A DNA stretch of 64,000 nucleotides from Turnera subulata. Its lineage: Eukaryota > Streptophyta > Magnoliopsida > Malpighiales > Passifloraceae. The stretch spans positions 181,183 to 245,182 of the forward strand of contig JAKUCV010003526.1 of assembly GCA_028386065.3 (NCBI GenBank). Reading direction: 5' to 3'. The position numbers were made by a program, and so were the translations under genes. Shown here piece by piece: positions 23,344 to 33,052 of the stretch. Each line of letters begins with the position of its first letter. The first letter of the stretch is position 1. A model generated the notes under the pieces. That model did not search any database and was not told where the DNA came from. It saw nothing but the letters and a program-made list of their open reading frames with translations.

Positions 23344-24242
23344 TTATCCCCGTGTTGATTTTCTGTGTCTTTTGGAATAAGTATAATGGATTAATTAATA
23401 AATTGTGATAAGGATGTCGATCCTTAATTTTTGGATAGGGATGTCTATCCCGGTATTTTGGTTACGGATGTCGATCCCTGTGATTTGATTTTGATGACGG
23501 TAATATAATTGTCACGTGGTAAGTAGAGGTACGACCGGATGGTTTGAGACTGTTTTGTGGTGCCATGATCTGGGTTACTTGTGATGGGCATGTTGATGCC
23601 GGTTTGATTGGGATGTTGATCCCTGAGTTTGATATTGGGATGTTGATCCCGGATTCTTTTTGATCTGGCACCAGGAACAGGTTGATAACCTGGTACGACC
23701 CTAGCTTATCCGTAACGGGGCCCGGAAAAATAAAATCGGATAATTGGATTTTATTTGAGTCTTTTTGGTCTTAGACCGGGTTTTGGGTCCAGTCTTTCAG
23801 TTTGGTATGTATTTGGCAGTTTTTGTCTGTTTTTGGACGTTGAGTTTTATAGTGTGCATATTGATTGTTTTTCCTTCGTCGGTGAGCAATTCGGACTCAC
23901 CCCTCACCTGCGGGCTTTCATCCTGTAGGTTGAGTTATTTGTGGTACAGGATTGGTGCATTCCAGACAGGCTGCGGCGTTATCCCTTGGATAGGGCTTGG
24001 ATCCATAGTTTGCATCTATGTCGCATACAGTGTTTATGTGAGTTATTAAGTCTTCCGCTGTGCATTGTTTTATTATTGTTGGGCCATTGGGCCAGTTGAG
24101 TTATTATTATTGTTTTTACTTTGGGCTGTTGAGCCCGGATACCTGTTGTATATACTGTATGCTGGTCTTATTTTGGTTGGGTTGTCACAGTTCCGGCAGG
24201 TGTTTACTGCGTACGGTAAATACGGGTCGGGGCGTTTCATTT

Positions 24243-24254
24243 TGGTAGCGGAGC
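24243..24254 (+). promoter_or_regulatory. primer-binding site of the non-autonomous element
   Basis: TGGTAGCGGAGC lies 3 bp after the end of the 5' LTR, the expected place for minus-strand DNA priming by a tRNA 3' end. Confidence 0.85.
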
Positions 24255-24353
24255 GGGCGTTAGGTCTTGTTGGGCAGTCTTTGTGTGTTTGTTGTCTTGT
24301 TTGCATAGTTCGCTCCAATTGGTTATTATTTTATATCATTTAGTTAGTGCATT

Positions 24354-24443
24354 ATGGATCCAGTCAAGGGACGCCAGCTGGCGCAGAACATACACATAAG
24401 AGGTAATAATGCCATAAATAAGCGGAAATATAAATATTATTAA
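24354..24443 (+). pseudogene. remnant gag start (30 codons)
   Basis: An ATG opens 'MDPVKGRQLAQNIHIRG' and soon meets a stop. The related element at 41305 also begins gag with MDP ('MDPIGQHLYVKG') at a comparable distance after the primer site. This is therefore the surviving 5' tip of gag, and the antisense cassette begins just beyond it. It has no function by itself. Confidence 0.6.
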
Positions 24444-24509
24444 TATTGCAAATATTGATATTACATCAGAAACATTACATTGATATTTTTTAAAAAAATA
24501 AAAATACAT

Positions 24510-25193
24510 TTAACGCCTTGGAACGACGTTGACCCTGAAGCTAGTGGGGTCGTTGTTGATGTTGACTTGGATGTTGTCGCTCCACGAGAACCACATGCCG
24601 CCCCTGCCGTCCTGACAAGGAAGTTCGAACCTGTTTGCTTGAGGGAACCGGAGTGGGATGAGACCGTGATCGTCTTGAGATTGCCATCGGGTCTCCGTCA
24701 GAAGAACCATGTTCGGTTTGTATTGGTTCTTCAAGTCCCTTAGAGTACGTGAGAACTCCTGGGAACGCCTTGCGACTCCTCTGCAGTTCCACACCAGCAG
24801 TCGGGCCTTGGGCCAAGTTACCGGGAAACGAGTTACTCTGGGCATGCTCTGAGCCGTCATCGAGAGCTGGTAGTAGGTACCTTGCTCCAGGAAGTGGCAA
24901 GTGGACTCCAGGTTGAACTCCTGTAGCCTTTCGGAGATGAAGAATATGATGGAGTTTGCCGAGCCATAGTAGGAGGTCCTCAGAGTGCCGCGGTCCTCTA
25001 GGAAGAACACCTCTTCCATTGGAGTGACGAAGAACCGCGATGAGTAGAGTTCGCCGACGAAGACCAAACGCGGCATCCTGCCGAGCTCGTTCGGTAGTTC
25101 TTCAGCACGTTCGTTGACCACGCTGTAGGCCAGACGGTTCCTTCTGCCTAGGTTGGCACCTTCGGCGAAGAAAAGGGAAGAGGGAGTAGGCAT
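24510..25193 (-). CDS. antisense chimeric ORF: unknown N-terminus fused to a LINE endonuclease fragment
   Basis: This is a 227-codon frame on the strand opposite to the retrotransposon. Residues 1 to about 128 match no family I recognise. From about residue 129 the protein reads as the start of a plant L1 endonuclease/exonuclease/phosphatase domain: 'ARLLVWNCRGVARRS', 'LRDLKNQYKPNMVLLTETRW' and 'DGRGGMWFSWSDN'. The Asn of NCRG and the Glu of TETR, both catalytic in the family, are present. The domain stops after about 98 residues, so the later Asp, Asn and His residues are missing and nuclease activity is not expected. A minus-strand TATA box lies about 106 nt upstream, and the ATG has A at -3. 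It could be an expressed captured gene or a decayed one; the uninterrupted length argues for some past selection or recent capture. Confidence 0.6.
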   Translation of the reverse strand: MPTPSSLFFAEGANLGRRNRLAYSVVNERAEELPNELGRMPRLVFVGELYSSRFFVTPMEEVFFLEDRGTLRTSYYGSANSIIFFISERLQEFNLESTCHFLEQGTYYQLSMTAQSMPRVTRFPVTWPKARLLVWNCRGVARRSQEFSRTLRDLKNQYKPNMVLLTETRWQSQDDHGLIPLRFPQANRFELPCQDGRGGMWFSWSDNIQVNINNDPTSFRVNVVPRR

Positions 25194-25298
25194 TGTGTTT
25201 GGACGAGTGGGTATTCTGTTTTGAGCGTTGGGGTTTTGTCTTTCTGAGCGTTTTGTTTGCTTTTAATGCTTTTGATGATTTACACCTCACCGCTCCGT

Positions 25299-25306
25299 CT
25301 TTTATA
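25299..25306 (-). promoter_or_regulatory. TATA box for the antisense chimeric ORF
   Basis: On the minus strand the sequence is GAATATAAAAGAC, about 106 nt upstream of the ATG at 25193. The intervening leader is A/C-rich, like a plant 5' UTR. Confidence 0.55.
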
Positions 25307-26029
25307 TTCATATGGGGAGCGTGTTTACTGTTCTCGATTTTCAAGATTTGCTTTTGAAAATTTTCCGTTGTTTCATTTATTACTTTGTTACTTTATACAT
25401 TTTTCGGGCTACCGTGCAAGTGTTTTTCAGCTCTTTTCTAACTCACGATTTTCTGACGCCCTGGCTACCTTGGCGTTTCTTTTTATGGCCTTTCTATATT
25501 TTTCTTTTTATGGCCTTTCTATATTTTTCTTGCATCTTTTATCACATGCATCCGTGACCGTTGAGGCTAGACTGATGGGACCACACCTCGAGTAGAGCGC
25601 ATGTGCGACAAGTTTACAGCTGTTTGGACATCGTGGAGAGATGCGAGACCTGACAGACGTTTTTGGCTCATGCGGAAATTGTGAACAAGTGGATAACGTC
25701 TCTTTCGTGAGACACAGGACGCTCTCGTGATCGTCACCGTTAGCTGCGTACGTTACGTTTCTCGGGATCGAGGATGATTACGATCGATCTAGAGCGCCGA
25801 GCATGAAACATGTTTTGTTTTAATTTCTTTTTGTTTTGATTTTGCTAAACGAGTTTTATTTTTGATTTCTTAATGTTTGATTTTATATTTTTATTGTTAA
25901 ATTTTATTTTGCCTTGAAGTGTTTTAATTTTTCGTTTAACATAAGTTTTCGTAACACAAGAATTTTTGATTTTAAAAGGAAATTTGTTTTATTTAATTCA
26001 TAATAGTTTTACAACAGAGAAGAAGTACT

Positions 26030-26407
26030 CTAAGGAGTTAGTTGCTTCTCAAGATCTTTTACAAGCTTTTGGACATTTTTCATGTGTGGGAAGAGTTCCG
26101 CGCACGCCAGTTCGATTTGCGCCACCGCCGAGCTGATCTTCTTCAGCGAGACGTTCAGCTGCGTCAGCATCTGTTGCGGAGTGCTGCTCTCAGCTATCGC
26201 CTTGCCCTTCTTGTCCTCAGCTTTCTTGGGAGCACGTTTCTTCCGTCGTTTTGGGGAGACGACCACGTGTTCCTTCAGGCCGATGATGTTGGTTTTCAAG
26301 CGCTTCTTCGGAGGTTCTTCATCGGAGCTTGTCGGGAAGGCAGTGCCACCGATGTAGCTGTTGTTTTTGGAGTCTGAGGTTGTCCTTGATCTCAGTGGAG
26401 AGTCCAT
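26030..26407 (-). CDS. antisense ORF: small basic protein with nuclear-localisation-like motifs and a coiled coil
   Basis: 125 codons. Residues about 26-38 (SSDEEPPKKRLK) and 51-62 (SPKRRKKRAPKK) look like mono- or bipartite nuclear localisation signals. Residues about 80-123 form an amphipathic, Leu/Val-rich helix suited to coiled-coil formation. No named family is recognised. The ATG has G at -3 and +4. TATAAATA lies 35-42 nt upstream on the same strand, and an AATAAA-like signal lies downstream (about 25990-26000). It shares orientation and internal-region location with the ORF at 24510-25193 but is about 0.8 kb upstream and has its own promoter, so they are separate transcription units. 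A nuclear role is inferred from motifs only. Confidence 0.55.
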   Translation of the reverse strand: MDSPLRSRTTSDSKNNSYIGGTAFPTSSDEEPPKKRLKTNIIGLKEHVVVSPKRRKKRAPKKAEDKKGKAIAESSTPQQMLTQLNVSLKKISSAVAQIELACAELFPHMKNVQKLVKDLEKQLTP

Positions 26408-26441
26408 GACTGTGTGTGAGTATGCCAGTCATGAGGTTTGG

Positions 26442-26449
26442 TATTTATA
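26442..26449 (-). promoter_or_regulatory. TATA box for the basic antisense ORF
   Basis: TATAAATA on the minus strand, 35-42 nt before the ATG at 26407. This spacing implies a very short leader. Confidence 0.6.
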
Positions 26450-26578
26450 AGCGGACGAGATGTCGCTTAAGGGTATAAGCGGTATCTCGGGTTGAGGTTG
26501 GACACCTATCAGAGTGTGCCAGAAGCATATCGTGGTAGGACCCACGGATAAGATGGAATTTCGGGGACGAAATTTTTT

Positions 26579-26592
26579 TAAGGTGGGTAGAC
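26579..26592 (+). promoter_or_regulatory. polypurine tract before the 3' LTR
   Basis: The sequence 'tttcggggacgaaattt' followed by 'aaggtgggtagac' directly precedes TGTAACAG. This is the usual pol-end and polypurine arrangement of plant chromoviruses; the element at 37635-51281 has the equivalent at 47940-47975. Confidence 0.85.
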
Positions 26593-27630
26593 TGTAACAG
26601 CTCGGGTAAAGATTTTGGATTTTTACCGGACTGTAAAGTCTTTTTACGATGATTTACTGTTGAATTAATCTTGGGTAAATAATTCAAGGTAAATCGGGTG
26701 TCGTTTTTCGAAACCGAGAGTTTTCCCGCGCTCGTGATTTCTCCGTGGATTTTTCGGACCTAAGTTGGTATTTTTCGGGTTTCGGAATTTCTTGGAAAAT
26801 CACACCGGAAAATAACTAAAGGGGTATCAGTTATTTTCTGGTCCGGACCGAACTCGCTTCAATAATGCAGACAAGCTGCATTATTGTTATCACAAGTGTA
26901 ACAGTTCAATTACCGGTTCTAAAAGTTGGAAGCAGCAGAAGGAGAGAAAGAGAGGAGAGGAGAAGAAAAAGAAAAAGAGAGAAAAAGAAAAAAAGAGAGA
27001 AAAAAAACAGAAGAAAGGAAAAAGAAAAAAAAGAAAAGAAAAGAAATAAAAAAAGGAGAAAAACAGAAAAAAATAGAAAACAAACAGAAAAGAAAAACTG
27101 AGAGAAGGAAAAAAAAAATAAGAAAAAAAAAGAGAAAAACAAGAAAAGGAATTACTGGAAAATCAGAAAAAGAAAAGAAAGAAAATAAGAAAAATTCAGA
27201 AAAAGAAAAAGAAAAAAAATAGAGGAACAGTGTCGTCAACCCGGAGCTCCTCTGCCACTGTTCACCCGTAGCAGCTCCGGGCCGAGTCTCGACACACCGC
27301 CACTGCCAGGAGAGTCGCCGTGCCGTCACGACCTAGGAGCCGTCGTCCCCATCGCCATCCGCCGCCGGACGCACCCGCTGGAGCCGTCGACCCGCGAGCA
27401 GACCCGGCGGATCTAGCTTTCCGCGCCGCTGCTCAGCCTCCTGCCGTCGTCGCGCCGAGCTTGCACCGCCTATGGAGTCGCTGCCACGCGCCGCGCTTCG
27501 TGACGCCATCCCCGCACTGCGTCGCGCCGCCTACCTCCGTTCTTAAGGTGAGACCCGTTTTCTTTGGCCGGGTCGCGCCCCTTGGGTGCTGGGTTGACGG
27601 GTTGGGTTTGTTTTATTTTTTTTAAAATAT

Positions 27631-27675
<45 letters not shown>

Positions 27676-29520
27676 CATATATAAATCTGTTTATATAATT
27701 ACTGGTATTTAATTTTCAAAAAAAATAATATATTCACATTGAGAAAAATATAGACAGTATGATTTAAGGTTTTAGGGAAAATGTATGTATATAAATATAC
27801 CTTGATAATTATTTTTGTTTTGAAAAAATGTTATTATATATATAATTAGGGAAAAGATAAATATTGTATATATATTTTCTGGAAATTATAATTACGTAAT
27901 TAATTTTCTGAAAAATTATGGTAACTAACTTTGTAAATATAAATGTGGTACACATAATTTATATTTCTGAAATATATATAATTATGTTGATTTATAATTG
28001 TTGGAAAAGTATTTTGTCTTTAGGAAATAAAAATGTATATATATTAAATCGTATTTATTTTCATAGTAAGTTTTTATGATTATATATTTTCTGGGAAATA
28101 ACATATAGCATATGATAGGTATATATGTATTTTTGGTAAATGATAATATTTGGTAATTATATTATGGTAAATAGTTTTATTAAAAATGTAATATTTTAGA
28201 AAATAAATGTATACATATGTTATCTTTTTCAGAAAATTATGGAGATTGTAATTTTGGAAATTATAATTATTTTATGGAAATATATTTTAAAAGGAGTTTT
28301 AATTGAAGTATGTTATCGAAATTATATTCGGAAAGACGTACCGGTAAAATATTTTCGGTAAAAGATAATAATAACGGATAAGAACCGGGATGGGTTTATT
28401 TCGCAGTTTGGCATCATAGTATACCGATTATGTGCATTTATGTGTATATATTGTCTTGTGGTATAGGTTTGGATATCGGGCAGTTTCCCGAGGAGCCGGC
28501 GTCGGACCGGTCATTGTTTCCGGAGTTGAGTAATCGGCCAAGGTGAGGATGGATTTCCTTCAATATGTGCCTGTATTACTCGGTTATTTTGTTGTGATGA
28601 TTATTGCATTGTTGAGTATTGTGTTTGCCTTGATGTTGGTTTTTGGGATGTTTATCCCCGTGTTGATTTTCTGTGTCTTTTGGAATAAGTATAATGGATT
28701 AATTAATAAATTGTGATAAGGATGTCGATCCTTAATTTTTGGATAGGGATGTCTATCCCGGTATTTTGGTTAGGGATGTCGATCTCTGTGATTTGATTTT
28801 GATGACGATAATATAATTGTCACGTGGTAAGTAGAGGTACGACCAGATGGTTTGAGACTGTTTTGTGGTGCCATGATCTGGGTTACTTGTGATGGGCATG
28901 TTGATGCCGGTTTGATTGGGATGTTGATCCCTGAGTTTGATATTGGGATGTTGATCCCGGATTCTTTTTGATCTGGCACCAGGAACAGGTTGATAACCTG
29001 GTACGACCCTAGCTTATCTGTGACGGGGCCCGGAAAGATAAAATTGGATAATTGGATTTTATTTGAGTCTTTTTGGTCTTGGACCGGGTTTTGGGTCCAG
29101 TCTTTCGGTTTGGTATGTATTTGGCGGTTTTTGCCTGTTTTTGGATGTTGAGTTTTATAGTGTGCATATTGATTGTCTTTCCTTCGTCGGTGAGCACTTC
29201 GGACTCACCCCTCACCTGCGGGCTTTCTTCCCGTAGGTTGAGTTATTTGTGGTACAGGATTGGTGCATTCCAGACAGGCTGCGGCGTTATCCCTTGGACA
29301 GGGCTTGGATCCATAGTTTGCATCTATTAAGTCTTCCGCTGTGCATTGTTTTATTATTGTTGGGCCATTGGGCCAGTTGAGTTATTATTGTTGTTTTTAC
29401 TTTGGGCTGTTGAGCCCGGATACCTGTCGTATACACTGTATGCTGGTCTTATTTTGGTTGGGTTGTCACAGTTCCGGCACGTGTTTACTGCGTACGGTAA
29501 ATACGGGTCGGGGCGTTTCA
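26593..29520 (+). repeat. 3' LTR of the non-autonomous element, 2928 bp
   Basis: This is the full-length reference copy for the family. It includes the GC-rich leader (27290-27600) missing from the 5' LTR and a (TACATA)n run (about 27630-27682). Its TATA position is changed to TCTAAAAG. The purine leader and the interleaved stems are retained. It ends GGGGCGTTTCA and is followed by TATAA. Confidence 0.9.
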
Positions 29521-29525
29521 TATAA

Positions 29526-30045
29526 AGTCTTTATAGTAGAAAAAAATTGGTTAATATAAGTACCTAAGCAAAATTATAAAATAATTATAATTTATGTAAA
29601 GGTAAAGAGAATCACAAAGACCTTCTAAGGTTAATAAAATATTATATTATCTTAACAATAAAAAGCAAAAAGAGTAATATGTAAAAGTTAAACAAATAAA
29701 GAAAACATTTGAAAAAAATTTAATTATATAAATAAACGAATATCCCATAAAAAATTAATAAATTAATTCGTATAATTTTTTTATACACTAGGGATATGGT
29801 GTAGTAGATATTTCATATTACACAAAGAAAATAATACCTTAGTAAATCTCGTTATAACAATTTGAAAAAAGAGATAACAAACTTACCGAATAAAATATTT
29901 TCAAAGAATGCAAGAAAACCTCATGAGATTGTGGAGGTCACATAGGCAAACTAAATCAATACGTCAGTATTTGAATCACAAAAGCTGCAATAACTAGATA
30001 ACCAAACTAAAAACAATGGGAGATGGTGGAAGTCTTTAAGTCTAA
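29526..30045. other. AT-rich spacer, no feature recognised
   Basis: No open frame, repeat or terminus could be recognised here. Together with 18151-18633 it is the site that received the large element. Confidence 0.6.
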
Positions 30046-30330
30046 TTATTTTTTTTGATGTAAACGAGATTTTATTATAAGCTAATCATCAAAACAATGA
30101 GAACTTCCAAAAGATGAATTACAGGGAAAATATAGAGCATTACTGATAACAACCCAGAGGGTTTACAAAGAGCAAGACTAGGACAGCCTAAGCCTACACG
30201 CCACACCCTTCCATTGCTTAACATCATCAACGCATGATAACAGGTCATAAACATTATAAGGAAACTCGGGGTGTTTTACCTTATTCCATGCCACAGAACT
30301 CAGTAAAACAAAAAAAGTTCATTATATTGA
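30046..30330 (-). mobile_element. 3' fragment of an L1-type LINE
   Basis: On the minus strand it ends 'aaaatctcgtttacatc' followed by an A-run (30048-30056), a typical plant L1 tail. Upstream, a short frame with one stop reads 'VKHPEFPYNVYDLLSCVDDV', resembling the extreme C-terminal region of plant L1 ORF2. It is 5' truncated. The target duplication is not evident. Confidence 0.45.
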
Positions 30331-30588
30331 TTAATTAGAATAGCATCATCTAGCACGAGACTCGAGAATGCATCCACAAAAAGTTGGAAATAAAAACTCT
30401 GAAAAAGAGGAAAGAAGATGAAACATGAATGAAGTGTAAAAGTCATGCTTTTGTAATCTTAATCTTAGAAAGAGTTATACTTTTTGAATTCTGACAGAGA
30501 ATTATGATTTAGATAATTAGATAAGAATTTGTTCGGAAAGTTTAGGGGCATAAACAAATAGCAACATGAGAAAAAAAAAAGGTTTTCT

Positions 30589-30870
30589 CCGACCTGGACG
30601 CCTCCCTAGTTCTGCAGGTCTTGGCATTGCTGCACAAGCGCTGGACGGTCAAGGCTATGTTAGCGCTCTGTGAGGCGAACCAGGCTGCGGATGTGTTGGC
30701 GCATCAGGCCCTTTCCCTTCCTTCTGGGTTGCATATCTTTACTGCTGTACCTGATGATGTAGCACATTATGTGCATTATGATACTTTAGGGGTGTCTACC
30801 CCACGTATTGCTACTTTGCCTTAATTAATTAAATCTGGGCTTCGGCCCTCCCTATTTACAAAAAAAAAAA
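30589..30870 (+). mobile_element. short 5'-truncated LINE insertion with clear target duplication
   Basis: It encodes the end of a plant L1 RNase H domain ('EANQAADVLAHQALSLP'), a 3' UTR 'ctgggcttcggccctcc' and a poly(A) tail. An A-run plus GGTTTTCT occurs immediately before (30571-30588) and after (30861-30880), forming a duplication of up to 18 bp. This is the signature of target-primed reverse transcription with 5' truncation. It is related to the longer copy at 31043-32559. Confidence 0.85.
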
Positions 30871-30990
30871 AAGGTTTTCTGATCTCAAATAGTTTGTGAG
30901 GTATAAAACAATTATTATTTACTTTATGAAAAGAAATAATATTTTTTATTTTTTAATGCGAAATATAATAATTCTTTGTTCTAATGAGAT

Positions 30991-32570
30991 CTTTCCACAA
31001 GGTTTGCACCATCACACCTAAATTATACTATTACACCCAAATTATGGGATTGTATAGTGTCACGTGGAACTCCTTACCCCCTGCGCTAAACTGGGTCGAC
31101 AGTTCCCTGTTGTGGCAAGGGCTCTGTGCACAATGGTCGCAGCTGTTAACTGGGATCAGTTGGACGGTGGGTGATGGTCGAACGGTGCGGTTCTGGGTAG
31201 ACCGTTGACTGGCTGATTTGGAGAGCTTATCGACACTTGCTACCACTCCTATACCGGATGAATTTATGGAGGCATCTGTGGCGGATTTTGTGGGTGCGAA
31301 TGGACAATGGCGATGGGATGTTATTAGTCCTTTTCTTCCAGCCTCCATGTGTTGTGTTCTAGCTGAGGTGGTTGTTCCCCAGGTGCCCGCCGGTCCTGAT
31401 ACAGCCTCTTGGCTAGGGGAAGCATCTGGTTGTTTCTCCTTCTCTTCTGCCCACCGCCTGCTATGCGAAGAGGATTGGGATCCGGTGAATCCAGTTTGGC
31501 GACAAGTTTGGAGGTTGCGAGCCCCGCAACGTACACGTATATGAGAATGTTCATGTGGGTGGTGATTCATGAGAAGCTGCTTATAAATTCTGAGCGAGTC
31601 TGGCGACACCTTGCTGGATCCTCGCTATGCCCTAGATGCCAGCAAGCACCCGAGACCCTATTGCATGTTCTCCGTGATTGTCCCGTTGTCCAAAATTTCT
31701 GGACTCGATTGTTGTCCCCTGGTTCTTGGGCCTCTTCTTTAATCTGAACTTGCAAAGTTGGTGTGCAACAAGCTTGTCTAAACAGTTTACTAGTACCCGG
31801 TTCTTTATGGGTTGGGATGTGGTTTTTTGCCTTGCTCTTCACTGTATTTGGCTTGATCGTAATGCAGTGGTTTTTAGGGATGCTTTATCCTCTTCTGACA
31901 AGCTATTCCACTTGATAAGGGCTCCGGTTGAAGACATGCAGGTAGCTGAGCTCCCTTTTGATGGTTGTGGAGCTTTCCACTACACACGCACAATGTTGAA
32001 GATTGCATGGAACCCCCCAACTCCTGGGTATGTGAAACTTAATACGGATGGGTCGCGCCTCTCCTCTGGTATGGCGGCTGTGGGGGGTGTTTTGAGGGAC
32101 GAGGCAGGGGACTTGTTACTAGGCTTTGGCTACAGCGTTGGCCCTAGTTCGGCAATACCGGTGGAATTGGCGGCTGCCTGGGATGGTTTGTGCACTGTCT
32201 GGCAGCGTGCGTTTCTTGCTGTAGAGTTAGAATTGGACTCGCTGCAGCTGGTGTCTCTGCTGCACGATAACGTGCCTGTTGATGGTGTTGATTGTCCTCT
32301 TGTTGCGCTTGCCCAAGAGTTGCTGCGCCGGGAGTGGCAAGTCTCGATTCATTTTGCTTTCCGTGAAGCAAACCAAACGGCTGATGTATTAGCACATGTT
32401 GCATTATCTTTACCGTTAGGATTTCATATTTTTGCATCCCCACCTCCCGGGGTTATGCCTATGTTTTCCAATGATGTACGGAGGATTCCCTCTCCAAGAC
32501 GTGCTGTGACTGATATAAGATAATGCATACAGGGCTTTAGCCCTCCTCATTTACCAATAAAGTAATCACC
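30991..32570. mobile_element. terminal fragment of a Mutator-like element, split by the LINE
   Basis: The stretch before the LINE (30991-31042, 'acacccaaattatggg', 'attgtatag') plus the ten bases after it ('agtaatcacc', 32561-32570) reads continuously like the right terminus of the foldback element at 51287-51333, which ends '...ggattgtacagaagtaatcacc'. The LINE therefore landed in a related terminus. The rest of that element is not recognisable upstream. Confidence 0.5.
31043..32559 (+). pseudogene. L1-type LINE ORF2 3' half: zinc-binding RT region and RNase H
   Basis: The first part (to about 31740) gives the plant LINE zf-RVT region: 'GISWTVGDGRTVRFWVDR', then a TGA stop at 31207, then 'SLCPRCQQAPETLLHVLRDC' with the Cys/His pattern. 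After a frameshift near 31740 the frame ending at 32523 holds the RNase H domain with all four acidic residues: Asp in 'KLNTDGS', Glu in 'IPVELAAAW', Asp in 'LELDSLQL' and Asp in 'NQTADVLAH'. Reverse transcriptase and endonuclease are absent (5' truncation). The 3' UTR is 'agggctttagccctcc', without a long A tail. It interrupts a Mutator-like terminus (see 30991-32570). Confidence 0.88.
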
Positions 32571-32870
32571 CATCCGAAATATTTTGATGGTATGGATGCT
32601 ATATACAGGAAATTAGTATCATATGTTTGCGAAAAAAAAATCAAATAGAGAAATTAGTGGTGTGAACTGTCATGTATAACATCTTAGGAGCAAATAAAAA
32701 AATCAGAAATAAATGCATAATGTTTTTAATGGTACTGCCTTTGTTACTAATATCCAACAATCCAAGAAGAATCAGATTTTTTGTTGTCCAATTTCGAAAC
32801 AAGTTTTAACTTTTATATCTATCCAAGTTGTTGTCGGATTTTAACTATTGGAGATAATTTAGTATTGCGG
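32571..32870. other. AT-rich spacer upstream of the His-rich gene
   Basis: No repeat or open frame is recognised. The promoter region of the next gene probably lies in its right part. Confidence 0.5.
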
Positions 32871-32879
32871 CCAGCATCC

Positions 32880-32888
32880 CATATAAAT
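32880..32888 (+). promoter_or_regulatory. TATA box of the His-rich protein gene
   Basis: 'catataaatag' lies about 165-170 bp before the ATG at 33053. The leader is C/A-rich and then contains an A-run. Confidence 0.6.
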
Positions 32889-33052
32889 AGTACAGTGGCC
32901 TATACGTACACTCCGTAGATATTAATTTATCGCTTTTACGCTTCTCCCCCATACAATCGCCGCTCTTTCACAATCCTAACTTAAGCAAGTACTTTCACGA
33001 CAAAAAAAAAAATAAATAAAAAATTAAAGCAAGTATTCATCAGTAAGACAAG

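Larger units (their letters stand above)
18634..24239 (+). repeat. 5' LTR of the non-autonomous element (interrupted, with an internal deletion)
   Basis: The LTR proper is 18634-20099 plus 23349-24239. The intervening DNA is a related solo LTR with its target duplication. Relative to the 3' LTR it lacks about 570 bp: at about 19370 the text jumps from 'gtgccgtcgca' to the 'aatgtggtacacataattt' found at 27943. A TATA box TATAAAAG is at 18960-18967; a long purine leader follows at once. Confidence 0.85.
18634..29520 (+). mobile_element. complete non-autonomous chromovirus-type LTR retrotransposon carrying an antisense gene cassette
   Basis: It has LTRs TGTAACAGC...GGGGCGTTTCA at both ends, TATAA duplications at 18629-18633 and 29521-29525, a primer site at 24243-24254, and a polypurine tract 'aaggtgggtagac' just before the 3' LTR. 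The internal region is only 2353 bp (24240-26592). It keeps a gag start and the extreme 3' end of the pol side but no protease, reverse transcriptase or integrase, so the element depended on proteins in trans. Two minus-strand reading frames with their own TATA boxes occupy the space. The two LTRs differ at several positions in the first 115 bp (roughly 7%), so the insertion is not recent. Confidence 0.88.
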
